This document shows, one piece after another, positions 23,931-35,245 of a stretch of DNA of 64,000 bases. Source of the stretch: Coriaria nepalensis (lineage: Eukaryota; Streptophyta; Magnoliopsida; Cucurbitales; Coriariaceae). Both the position numbers and the translations under genes were made by a program. The notes beneath the pieces were generated by a model that saw only the letters and a list, made by a program, of their open reading frames with translations, was not told the DNA's origin and did not search any database. Position 1 is the first letter of the stretch. The number at the start of each line of letters is the position of its first letter. The DNA is taken from contig CP114491.1 in assembly GCA_027186245.1 (NCBI GenBank), positions 7,437,501 through 7,501,500 of the forward strand, given 5' to 3'.

Positions 23931-24345
23931 TGTGGAATGAGCCGCTCACGAGGTATTTTAGATGGAGTTCAAGCCAAATATTGAGTTTATGTAAACTAGT
24001 GAGCTCGAGCTCGAAAGTGCTTGACTCGATAAACTTGTTAATAGCTTTATTAATTTTAAATGAATTTAACAAGCTAAGTTTGTGCTTAATCAAGCTTAAT
24101 CGAGTTCTAGCGTAATCAAATTTAATAATTTCTTAGCTCAAATTAAAAATTCATGAGAATAAAAAACAAGCAAAACGAAATCAAACTCGAACTTCAAATA
24201 AATAAAACAACCTCATGCTCAAATTACTTTAGATGAAAGCTCATGCAAACTCGAACTGAGCTCGAGCCTTTAAAAATTAGTTTAGCCAACTCAAACCTAA
24301 ACCAAATAATATTAGGTTTAAGTTCGACTACACTCGAGTCAATTT
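23930..24345. repeat. Probable non-autonomous element rich in GAGCTCGAG motifs
   Basis: GAGCTCGAGCTCGA near 24001 and AACTCGAACTGAGCTCGAGC near 24250 lie in opposite halves, within sequence of the type GAATGAGCCGCTCACGAG ... CACTCGAGTC. Such CTCGAG-rich blocks are common in plant non-autonomous hAT-like elements. Exact ends and target duplication were not resolved. Confidence 0.35.
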
Positions 24346-24602
24346 CTAATCCAAAGAGTGTTTTTTTACTCACGTTTTGTACCCATGCATGTACCTGTTT
24401 CAATTAATTAAGGAAATCCAAAGAAAAATAAACTACATGAGTTTGAAAAAAAAAGTGAATACCAGAAAATTCAAAACTCGCCTAAATCTGGCCTCTTGGC
24501 GTACGTGCGTGCCCACTCTTGCTTGTCGTCACACCATCAGGTTGATTAACATCAAAGCAGTGAAATTAGTTGGTTGTAAATTCTATATTAACCGAACGCT
24601 GG

Positions 24603-25193
24603 ATTAGCTTAGCTTAGATTATATATATATATAATCTATTTACTGCCCAAGCAGTTGAGTAAGATGGACTCTTTGAGCTTGGCTCTGCGTGACTTCCTGA
24701 GTTTGGCTCGAGTTCAAGTTCCCTATATAACATTTGATGATTTTGTGAGTTCAACCGCTTTCATCAGAGTTTGCAATCCATTGCCCAATGTGTATAGAGG
24801 AGTTCCACATGTTTTTTTTTTTTTTTTTTAAGTTATATATTAACGTTAAAAATTCAGAATTCAAAAATAAAGAACAATTATTTACACGAAAACCTCTACT
24901 TATTGTATGTATATGACTGTAAATTATATAGTTTCTATGTGTATAAATCTATCCTTTAACAGTAGCCACACATAATTCTTTCCGACGTTCTTATGGTAAC
25001 AAATTACCGGCCACTAATTCTCGTGAACGAAAAATGAAAGTGAAGCATTCAATTGCTTTTAATATCAATTATCTCTTGAATAAATGCATTTGCAAATTGC
25101 TAAGAGCAATTAAGGTGTATATGGAACGCGGAGTCTACACGCACTTAACAATTGCCAAACAATTCCCTACGTTTTCTTATTAGCTTAGCTTAG

Positions 25194-25209
<16 letters not shown>
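24603..25209. repeat. 31-bp direct repeats 576 bp apart
   Basis: ATTAGCTTAGCTTAGATTAT followed by ATATATATATA occurs at 24603-24633 and 25179-25209. The second copy runs into a (TA)n microsatellite to 25231. No gene lies between. Confidence 0.8.
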
Positions 25210-25231
<22 letters not shown>

Positions 25232-25235
<4 letters not shown>

Positions 25236-26546
25236 AACATATTGAAAAATTCATGTATAAGTCAAAATGAAATTAAAATCTTGAGAATTTCTAAAAATGA
25301 TATCACCCTTGTAAAACTTAGATTTCCTTTTTGCTTGCTCCATCAATTGATTCTATTGAAAGGAGGAAAGCTCCATTTGAGAACCCGACAATTGAGAATC
25401 AGAGTAGAAGTCGAGATCCTTAGCATCTATACTATCAACGAATCTTGCATGGTGAGATAAAGGCCTTAACTTTTTGAAATAATAATACCTTAGAAGGAAG
25501 ACAATAACATTAGTAAGATTATAAAAAAATATAATTTATATTATCATATAGCTTTGTTATTAAATTTTGTACTCTAAAATCTAATATAATATCTAAATAT
25601 ATAATAACTATAGTCGCATTCATTTTTCAAAATATTTTTTACATCATTTTTATTTGTTGGGCTCAAAAATTGATTAGTCCATAAATAAAAGAGAATATTA
25701 AAATTATCTCTTTTTTTTTTTTACAAGATTTTTTAGAAAAAAAAGTTATTGACTCTAAAATTTAATATTAACACGTCTAATCACATGTTTAATTTATTAA
25801 TTTCCAAATTGAGGTGACAAAAGAGACAATAACCAATAATTTCTTAGTTGCATGTAAACTTCCGATTAGCATGGGGGACACTCCTAACGCGGAAGAGTTT
25901 ATCAAGAAGATGATACTTTTGTCCCTTCATAATGATATGTAGGTTAATGTCGTTTTCATCCGAGTCTGCGGTTCTTATTGCATAACGTATTTGGTAAGCA
26001 CTAATATTTTTTTATTAAAATATTCAAGTGCACTTATAAAGTGTCATTACCTAATCATGCTTATGGCTATCATTTAGTGACGATCTTTTTTATCAATAAA
26101 AACAAAGTAAAAAAAAAAAAATTGCTTGAAAAAACATGAAAAGAGAAATAGCAAATTAATTAGTGCATGCTTTAACAAAAATTCAAAATCATAGTGATCA
26201 TTTCGGGCTTTAATTGACTTCTTATAATTTGGGTTTTCTTTATCTAAAGCGAATGTTCGAGGAATAATATTGTGAAATGTAAATTTTATAGAATACAAAA
26301 GGATGAATATGTATGCAATTATAAAATATTTCAACCAAACTATAATATACTTATTTATATATATATATATATATAATATTTCAACCAAACTATAATATAA
26401 GATATGTTATTTTTGAAAGAATCGGGAGTGCTTAGTTCCAAGAATCCAAATTCTAAACCTTTGAAATCATTGTCATTAATATTCTTAAATATTTATATTT
26501 AAATAATTACGAAACATGTGAGAAGATATGATAGTTACTTGCGTAG

Positions 26547-26577
<31 letters not shown>

Positions 26578-27089
26578 GATGTCAATAATTATAATATATA
26601 TTTTGAGATAGCAGCTGATAGATTATCAGAGACATTAGGGATAATCTTTGGGAAGTTCAAGATGCGAGAGCTTAAATTCTATACGGGAGTGACCTTATCT
26701 ATGTTACAAATACTAAGAGTGGAGCTCGAAAAAGGTTTTAGAGCGGGAAAAAAAAAATTAATAATAATAAAAAATAAAGATTGTACTTATAATTTTTTTC
26801 AATAAAATTAAAAAAATATTTAAAATAAAAATTTTGAGGAAATTTTTTTTAAAATAAAAATTTTGGAGATAAATTTATAAGAATACTTCAAATATATATG
26901 TGGGTATGTATAACCATACTAAAAGTATAAGGGTGGATAAAAAATGCATAAGTAACACAAATTAATGATTATATTTTGTAATAAAATAAAGATAAATTTA
27001 GAATATGTAAAATGTTGGATATATTTTATAAAGTATTTTCTACAATTATTTTTTTAATCTAAATTTGGATATTATTTTATAAGTATTTG
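25232..27089. other. Intergenic, AT-rich, no gene recognised
   Basis: Contains a 25-bp direct repeat AATATTTCAACCAAACTATA plus ATATA at 26325-26349 and 26375-26399, bridged by a (TA)n run, and another (TA)n at about 26547-26573. Open frames here are low-complexity translations. Confidence 0.5.
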
Positions 27090-27323
27090 TTAGAATTGTT
27101 TCATATTATTTGTAGAGAAGATATTTTGTTGTTGAGGTGGAGTTTTTTGTTGTTGTGATAAGAGGATTTGTTGTTCAATCTTCATATCTAAGGACTGCAA
27201 CTCGGAGGTTAGATCTTTAGCGACAGATTCTAAGGACTCTATTATCACACTATATTTTTCTTGACATACATTACGCCTGGACATGACGTCCTCCATACGA
27301 GCTTGTCTTGTACCTTCTGTCAT
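27090..27323 (-). pseudogene. Truncated N-terminal gag of an LTR retrotransposon
   Basis: The 77-codon minus-strand frame starts MTEGTRQARMEDVMSRR, the MAEGTR-type start seen in plant Gypsy gag proteins. A coiled-coil-like region follows (SLESVAKDLTSELQSLDMKI), then a Gln-rich tail where the frame ends. It lies directly downstream of the LTR and primer-site region at 27324-27586 on the same strand. The capsid core, protease and polymerase are absent. Confidence 0.6.
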
Positions 27324-27345
27324 GGCTCCTAGAAGAGAGTACCAA

Positions 27346-27586
27346 TGTTAAGAATGAGAGGAGCTTGTTCGAGTTAGCCGTACTCCTAAGAATTAAGAGA
27401 GAACTAGAAGAGAGAGATAGAGGTAAAGAGAGAAATGAGATATTTCATTCCCCTCTTTCATCTTATACAATACAAGTATTTATCGTTTCCTCTTCCGCGA
27501 TCTAACTGAAATCAGTTACAATTTGACGACTAATTATGGTAAAAGTTCATTACCCTCCTAATGGCTATATAACTCGTTCTTCAACA
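27346..27586 (-). mobile_element. LTR (241 bp) of a truncated minus-strand retrotransposon
   Basis: Read on the minus strand it begins TGTTGAAGAACGAG and ends CATTCTTAACA, so it has TG...CA ends with the inverted pair TGTT/AACA. The next bases, TTGGTACTCTCTTCTAGGAG, look like a worn tRNA-Met primer site (TGGTATCAGAGC type). An ATG opening a gag-like frame follows at 27323. The second LTR and polymerase are missing. Confidence 0.65.
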
Positions 27587-30500
27587 ACTCCAACGGTCTG
27601 TGAGCCGACATATCATATTCTTCAACCTAGGTTAACCGACATGTAGTCTTGAAACTGTGTTGAAGTTTTATTTATTCTCTTGTCTCTGTTTGATCTTTGA
27701 AGATTCATATTCATATCATTCTCACTTTTTTTTTTGTTTTTTCTTTTTTTTCATTTTTTTTTTATAATAGAAGTAGACAAATTCGATTTCTCTCGAATGG
27801 GTCAACTAATGCATCTCCAGGAAAAATTTGGAGGAGGAAACAAAAAAGTTGTGAATTCCACTTATAAGTTGCCCATTAAAACTCTTAAAAGATTAATGAT
27901 AATGTCATCCTGTAATAATGCATTTGAGAGCATTCAACGAAAATGACAACAACAGTAACACGGAAGGAAAAAAAAAAACTTTGAGAATCCGTGACACGGA
28001 AAATCATCCGTACACGTTTTTTTGACTTTTTTTTGTTTTTTGTTTTTTGTCAACATATGTGTTCAAGCAAGCACTAGGTAATTTGATGGTATTACACTAT
28101 TAAATTCGTTAATCTAAGAACAAAAACAAAAACAGAAATTGATGGTGCGATGCTGTCAAATCCATGTAGTTGATGTAGCGTCATCCCACCTGATCCCAAC
28201 AGTCCAGGGACTCTACATTGTCCAATCAACTATCCCTAATCCTCATAACATATCTCTTTCGGTGCTCCAAACACTACCCACTTGGGTCCCTTTCTAAAGA
28301 GACATGCTTTTGGTACAATTCTTCCACTACGGTCGAAATCCAGCTCGATTCTTCCCATTTATAATTATTATATATATATATTATACGTCCACCCTCTTAT
28401 TATATAACACGGGCTCTTAGATATTTTTTATATTCCCTTTGTACGTATGTATCTTGCTTGCTCCTGTATTTGTCTGAAACTTAATAGTACAAATTAGATC
28501 AGACTTAGTCAGTTTAGTTGTTGGGTTACTTGTTTCATCTGTATAGGTTCTGTACGTAAACATATTCTTACAAATTATGGAAAATAATTACAAGTTCTTG
28601 TGAAGTTGAATTGTTACGGACATACTTTTGTTTCAATTCTTTCCTCTTATTAATAATTTTTCAATGTAAAGTTTCAAACTATGTGTGTTTTATAGCCTTA
28701 TATATGAACTAAAGGGAGGTATATATATATATTATTTTATTATTATTAATTTATCTACTTGATATTCTCAATTTTGACCAGGTTTGAAGAATAAACTAGG
28801 TAAACCGTAATTGAGAAGTGAAAGCTAATTATTTAAGTTAAAGGAAACTAGACCGGGAGGATAGACTCACTCGACTAAGATTGAAAGGTTTTGAGTTTAA
28901 GTGGGAAACTAGCCACTAAATTTTTGAATAAACTTGATTGAGAAGTTGAAGAAATAAACGGAAGACTCTAAATATATGAATAAGTATTTATTTAAATATC
29001 ACTAAATAAATATTTGAAATTGACATTATATATTTAAAAATTGCCTTAGAAAAAACCTTAACCCTATAGAAATCTACTTTCCAAATTCAATTGAATTAAA
29101 ATTAAAAAAATTACGAAAATACATATAAATAGACGGAAAAAAAATGCCAAACAAGTTCTCGAAACGATGGAAATCAACACTAAAATTTTGACACTATATC
29201 TCAAAGAGCTGTGTGTCACCTACATGATCACTCAAATTTTAAAATTATTTTATGAAAGTGCTTACTTATTTAAATCTTATGTGTTTTTTTTTTTTTTTCA
29301 AACCCCTTTATTTCATCGTTTAATCCACATACATACCCATATTTTTTCCGCTTATTTTTTCCCCATGTCCATTGATAATTCTTTAATATAAACACATAAA
29401 ATATGACTAAAATTCAATATTCTTATCATTTTTTTTTTAATGAACATTATTGATCGCTCTACTTTCGGAAACAAAATTCAATATATTGAAAAAACGAAAA
29501 AGAAGAAAACAAGGAAGGGGATAGAACTAAAAAATCCAAAACAAAGGAAACAAAAGACAGAGAAGAGAGAAGAAAAAGCAAAACAACAAAAAAGAAAACA
29601 AAAAAGCAACAAGAAAAATCATTTGAGAGTAATAATCTTGAGCAAGACTAATCTTATCACTAAATAGCTTCAATCTTGTGGACCGAGGAAGAGAGGTGAA
29701 AGTAAAGAAAGTAATATCTCAGAGATTAAGACAATTAATATTGGCAAAAAAAATTAACTATTTGATTGACTTCTTAATAAACATGAGAATAATTATGTCT
29801 TTGTAGCAAAGAAGTTTCTAATCATGTTTATTTCTTGAAAGAGAATAGGAGGAACTTCATAACTACCCAACAACATATGGACTAGACAAAGTTAATCAGT
29901 TTCGATAGCTGCTTCATGAAGATTTTTATCTAGTCATTATTTTAGAGAAATTTTTATATAGATTGTGTTTATGATTGACCAATTAATCTCAATTGCATAT
30001 ATTATTTTTACATCATTATATCATATATCATATCAATCTTATATATAAAGATGAATCGGTATATCGAAGATACATGTTACTAGAATATTTTTAGAGCAAA
30101 AAAGCTTTAAAATGAGTGTGTAAAAGATGTCTATACCGAACGGTGTTCCATACCGAAGCCATATAAAATTTGCCTCCGGTCTTTAGAATTTCTAATGGGA
30201 TATCCTGCTGATTTGATATTAAAAAATTACAAGATTCCATGAATTTGTCCTAAAAATTCAACCATTCTTGTCATCCGTTTAATAAAAGTATATAAGTAAA
30301 GTTGAAATTAATAATATTTTAGTCCTTTTTTTTTTGAACGAATCTTCAAACAAACGAAGAAATTATATTAATTTCTCTAAAAGTTATTGGAAAGGACTAG
30401 TGGAGAAAATGGCGGTGATCATTTAGTTCCATGAATCTTTCCACTTATTATTTCTGAATCAAAATTTCTCATTGATAATTCCTTATCTAAATAATACAAA

Positions 30501-31916
30501 CACGTAAAATAATACTAAAATTTACTATTCCTAATATCAGTTTAAAAAAAGTATTCAAGAAAAATTTTATCTAATCGACTTTTAAGTCTCTCTTATTTTG
30601 TAACGAATCTTAGAATAAACAAACTAAAAAATAATACTAATTCTCTAAAAGTTATTGGAAAGGACTGGAAGAGAAAATGGTGGTGATCATTTAGATTGGT
30701 TGAGGCTGCACCTCAAGTACCACTATCTCTGCCCAGTTAATTTCAAACTTTGTATCCTTTGACAAAACGATGCTATGTGGCTCCTCCCCTCAAGAGTCGC
30801 CAAGTTTTAAGCTTATAATGCTTATAATACATTGAATTAAAAAAATGTGGAAGAGTTGCTAATCTTGGATTTTATTCCTTTGGTATTTCAAACACATGTT
30901 GTCAACTAGGGAAGAAGATGATCACGATCGATTCCTCATAGCCTGTGTTAGGTTGACCTAAAAAAGAGTGCACTTTGAACGGTCTATGATTCAATGAGTC
31001 TGATTAGTGGAGGCTTCTTAAGGATTAAGTAATATTGATTTAAGTCATATGCTTATTGAATTGCGGGATAATGGGTCGGTACGTGTCTGAAACTGAGTAA
31101 AAAGATTCATAGGAAAACGGGTTGATGGATTTTCTTGTCGGCCGTGTAGCGGTCGTGTGATTAGAAAGTAGCCAAATTAAATTAAGTAGAAGGTAGTACT
31201 ATAAGCTGTACTTTCAACAATTTCTGAGTGCGTACTAATTAATAATTAATGCTCTTGTACCATTACGTTCTAATCATTAATCACTTCGACCTGCGCACTA
31301 TTCCAAAGTAGTCGTCTTCTAGACGCACCTGTAAAGTACCGTACGATTGAGTGAATGTGATCCAAGAAGGCATCTATACACATATTGATACATAACGTAT
31401 GGCTCCCTTCTCTTCTTTCGGCCAGCACGGCGCGGATTCTTACCATGCCCAAAAAGCACGGCAAGGCACCAACACGGCATGGGCGGGCCGTGCCGTACCA
31501 CATGTAGTTACAGCAGTATCTTTAGACATATGGCTGGAACTAGTTCTTAGTGTATGATGTAGTATGTTTGCTTGTAAGCTTTGCTAGTGATCTTGTAGTA
31601 TTTCTCACCTCTCTCGGTTGTGGCACCGCACTTGATATTATTATCTTATTGTCGGGGCCCTTGGTGGAGAGTAGGAGATATGTTGTAAAAGAGAATTGAT
31701 CTCATACTTTGCTAGAAACTTACATTATAACTTAGATGGGACGTGTTTGAAATTAAATGAAACTTACCTACTTTAAAATTATATATATATATATGTCATA
31801 AACTAGTTCGTCCTAATATTATTTATCTATTAATTTTTGCATCGGTTCAAAGTGAAATTTATGAGAGTAACCCTATCCTTATTGAGTGAGCCATATTGTT
31901 TATTGATGTTACGAGA
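27587..31916. other. Intergenic, no gene recognised
   Basis: AT-rich. The Lys/Gln-rich frame at 29440-29667 and the Phe-rich frames are low-complexity translations. A GC-rich block with GGCATGGGCGGGCCGTGCCG (about 31425-31505) is related in style to 1705-1980. Confidence 0.45.
30336..30694. repeat. Two diverged direct copies of about 90 bp
   Basis: Copy 1 (30336-30426) and copy 2 (30602-30694) share ACGAATCTT, then CTCTAAAAGTTATTGGAAAG, then GAGAAAATGG and GGTGATCATTTAG. Related AT-rich sequence at about 29370-29425 repeats the stretch that lies between them. Confidence 0.65.
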
Positions 31917-32452
31917 TGTTGTGCAGGTGGTTTTGGTGAAGCCCAACTAGTAGCCTAATAATTTATTATTTGGTTGTTGTTTTTGGGCTGAACTGAAAAT
32001 GGCCCACTTTCTTTGCTAACCTCGAACATATATTTTTGTTTTACTTCAGATCTTAGGGTATGAGAGCTTTGGTTTAGATCTTGATTTCTTGATTGTTTTT
32101 CGCACTTGATCTGTTCTGATCTGTGGAGTTGCATTTCTCCGGTTGAGAGATTCCAGGTTGTGTTTCTCTTGTCAAATATTTAGAAAGAGATTTAGGGTTT
32201 GCTTTGAGAATATTGTTTGTATGTGTAATCTGTAAACTACTCCGCTCTTAGTAAAGTGAGTTCCATTGTGGATGTAGTGTCCTGAATTTATCTTCTGGAT
32301 TTATATCCGTGTGAGGTGAATTATGGTAAAATTCTACATTCATTTTATCTCTTTAATCTCTATGAATATTGATAACTGTATCGAATAATGTTCTTGAGAA
32401 AATATATGATTCACGGTTAATAATGTATTAATTCATAAGAAATATTACAACA
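31917..32452. mobile_element. Probable solo LTR of a Copia-type element (536 bp)
   Basis: The segment begins TGTTGTGCAGGTGG and ends AATATTACAACA, giving matching inverted ends TGTTGT/ACAACA. The interior has the composition of a plant LTR, and no primer site or coding sequence of its own adjoins it. The target duplication is uncertain: AGATG is present on both sides only if the ends are moved by two bases. Strand is not determined. Confidence 0.45.
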
Positions 32453-32867
32453 GATGCCTTCCCAAAAAAAAACAAAAAAAAAAATGTAAAGTGATACTTA
32501 AACTTAACTACTATTTTTCCGGAAGGAAAAAAAAATGCCTATGGCCGTTCTGAACTTTATAAAGTGATACTTAGAAAGTATGATCTTTTTTAACCCTTTT
32601 TCTTTACCTTTTTTTGGCTACAATGATGATCCTTTCATCCACAGCATTTAGAAGATTTTGACTTGGGGTTTGTACGTCGACGTTTTTTAAGCAAGTACAT
32701 TGTACAAGTCTTAAAAAACATGTTTTTGTTCTATTTAGTTTCTAATTTAGCAATTATTTGCGGCTGTGAAAGCAACTAATTAGGTTTTGAACTTCCTTAC
32801 TTACTTACATACACGTTGTATGTTCTAAATAATTGATGTTAGGAGCACAGCTAGTATGAATATGACA
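32453..32867. other. Intergenic, no feature recognised
   Basis: AT-rich sequence between the probable solo LTR and the end of the older Gypsy relic. Nothing else seen. Confidence 0.4.
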
Positions 32868-32927
32868 TCGGAAACGCACGTAGCTGTGGATCCAATGCAA
32901 AATAAGGTGGCTAAGGAACCTGGTTAC

Positions 32928-33543
32928 TCATGAGTCATGCCTCGATATTGCTACAACATTAGTTGCAGGTAATAATGCTCGTGCTCGATCAATTCTCATT
33001 GCCTTATTTGCCATCTTTAAGAGAGGCGCATCATCCAAATATATTATTTTTAAGTCCTTACGAGTTTCGGAGTTAAGGACTTTCTTGAAGTATTTCACTT
33101 TCAAAGTATTTGTTGCTAGCATGTGTGGTGTGTATCTGGATAGCTCGTCGAATTTTCGCAGCAATTCTTCCATTGTCATGCTGCCTCTTCATTCCCTTTC
33201 TTTCTCTTCTACTAAAGCCACAATAAAATCCTTGTTTTCTATCAGCTTTCAAAACTCAGGCTAAGTCATTGTTCTAATATTATGCATACTTGTCATGGTG
33301 TCCCCCACCAATGACTTATGTTGTCCAATAATAGGCATGTTGCACAATATACTTTTTCGTTATCAGGAACTTTCGCACAGTTGAAGAGTCTTTCTATGGT
33401 TTCGATCCAATTTTCAGTTAATCTTGGATCATGGCCACCTGAGAATTCATGTGATTTATATTTCATAAATTTCTCGGCGGTAGAATTTGGATTTTCCGCT
33501 CGAGCTGCTCGAGGGGGTGCCAGTTATTGTAGCATCTCTTGAA
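32928..33543 (-). pseudogene. Gypsy gag pseudogene
   Basis: Two frames on the minus strand together give the plant Gypsy capsid. The upstream frame (about 33540-33280) includes FSGGHDPRLTENWIETIERL, then CAKVPDNEKVYCATCLLL and ISHWW. The downstream frame (33179-32928) includes MTMEELLRKFDELSRYTPHM and later KANKA/MRIDRARALLP-type sequence. Order and motifs match the retrotransposon gag family (PF03732 type). A frame shift and a stop separate the halves. The zinc knuckle is not present. Confidence 0.85.
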
Positions 33544-33651
33544 GTTATTGTTGTTGAAGTAGTGTGTTTATCATTTCCCTGTCTTTAAGTTAGATTTCAT
33601 AACTCGTTCAACTCTTTATGATATGTCCTCTTATTATATTTATACTTGTCC

Positions 33652-33679
33652 GCCGGGAGGGGCGGGGGGGGGGGGGGCC
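33652..33679. other. G-rich tract
   Basis: CCGCCGGGAGGGGC is followed by an uninterrupted run of 14 G in the leader region of the older Gypsy element. Such a run could form a quadruplex and is also prone to sequencing or assembly length error. Confidence 0.7.
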
Positions 33680-34509
33680 TTATTTCCTATAAACGTAAAT
33701 TATGATTTTTTTTTTCTTAACACTAAGACAAGTTTAACTAAAAAATATATTTCATATTCGTCTATATTCATTGATCAATATTTACATTACAAAATTTAGA
33801 TCATCTATTACTTAAGGCTAATCAGGTTATATTCATATCAAAATATCACATCAAAATTATCCTATTACAAGAGGTTATAGTCTATATTAGTTGGACTACC
33901 AGAAAAAAAAAATTGTCCAAGGCTACTGGTTAGGCATAGTTCTATGAGTCAGCTACTTTTCATGGGTGGTATATTATTATTATATCTGGATCATCTTCTA
34001 GTGCTTTTTCTAGTTCTCCAGGATTACGAGGTGTGAAGCGGGCTAATATTCTTACTCGAAACTCAGCCCATGCGACATATTTGGTATTTAAAGTCGTCTC
34101 ATAGTACTAAGTTCTAGCATCCGTCATTAATTAGTGTATAGCCAATCTAGTTCATATTTCATTCGTCACATCTTCCCCTATGCATATATCCTCAATTTCA
34201 TATATCTAGTGGTGAAGATATTCCCATCCTTCGAATTCTTAGAAGGTTGGTGGGGCGGTCATGTGAAAAGCTGCTACCAATTCCACTCCACATTAACTTC
34301 TTGTAAGTTCTTGGTACATTCCAACGTATGTAATGACTGGGGTATTCATATATTCTTCCATAGTCTAAAAGAACATATATTGATTAATATTTATATAAAT
34401 AGATATTAAATATTCCACATATATACTTTAAATATGGCCTATACTTATAGCGAATGAAGAAATCACCTCCATGACTTGTACATATAGAGTTCTTCTAGAA
34501 AACTACTAA

Positions 34510-34525
34510 GGCTCTGATATCACAC
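34510..34525 (-). other. Primer binding site of the older Gypsy element
   Basis: On the minus strand, TGATATCAGAGCC follows the LTR end TTACA after GTG. It corresponds to the TGGTATCAGAGC primer site, complementary to the 3' end of initiator tRNA-Met, with one change. Confidence 0.8.
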
Positions 34526-35245
34526 TGTAACGCACACCCTACTAGCTATTTAATTTATCGAATACTTTTGGAGGAAATATACATAATTAGTAGGTGCATT
34601 ACTTTATAAGTTAACTCTTAAAATCCTTTTGACATAAATAATGCAATAATTTGAGTTTTTTATAATATATAACTAAAATTCTTATTATTGGGAATTAAAT
34701 ATAAAATTTTTAAATGAACTATTCTTTTTCAAAATATATATACATACATATATATAAGCTTTTTTAAGAGGTTTTTCAAAACTTTTTTCCTTTTCACAGG
34801 TATGTTCCATATGTACAATCTCACGAGATTGATCATCTTCATTCGCCCAATCCTTAGTCTACAACTTTACATTTGTAATTTCCTATAACATAAGGTAAAA
34901 CTTCGGTGAACTAGACGCTCAGTAAGTATATGGTTCTACTCACATGTATTAGATCTTTTAATGACTAATTTAAATTAATGTCTTTATGACTTATACCTAA
35001 CATGCATGATTTCCTATCTTTTTATATGCTTGGAGCTTTGAGGATGTTGCCGCCAGAATCTCAACTGATATCTAATCAGTGGTCCACTATGACCGTTGCA
35101 ACGATCCGCTATGACCTTTTCTTTAGAATTATATGAGGTTATTTATGATTGACAATCGATCATTCTTATGACCTAACAAAACCTCATTTTAATGTTATGC
35201 ATATGCATGCTTATGATCTTTATTTACATTTAGCATAACATTATT

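Larger units (their letters stand above)
32868..35245 (-). mobile_element. Older minus-strand Gypsy element, proximal part (gag, primer site, 3' half of 5' LTR)
   Basis: On the minus strand, an LTR ending GGGTGTGCGTTACA (at 34526) is followed by GTGTGATATCAGAGCC (34525-34510), a good match to the initiator tRNA-Met primer site. About 970 bp of leader then lead to a gag remnant (33543-32928). The LTR part at 34526-35245 is the continuation of the LTR part at 40609-41424, split by the plus-strand element at 35246-40608. Joined, the LTR is about 1.54 kb with TGTAA/TTACA ends. Polymerase and the distal LTR are missing to the left. Confidence 0.75.

Noticed and set aside
25195..25231. TA repeat considered as a regulatory or structural element, with similar runs at 397-428, 10268-10286, 12420-12446, 26356-26375 and 26547-26573
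   Set aside because: Ordinary dinucleotide microsatellites of plant intergenic DNA, with no feature tied to them beyond the direct repeats noted.
29440..29667. Lys/Gln/Arg-rich 75-codon frame resembling a nuclear protein
   Set aside because: Purine-rich simple sequence gives KKKK/EKREEKAKQQ-type translations by chance; no domain or splice context.
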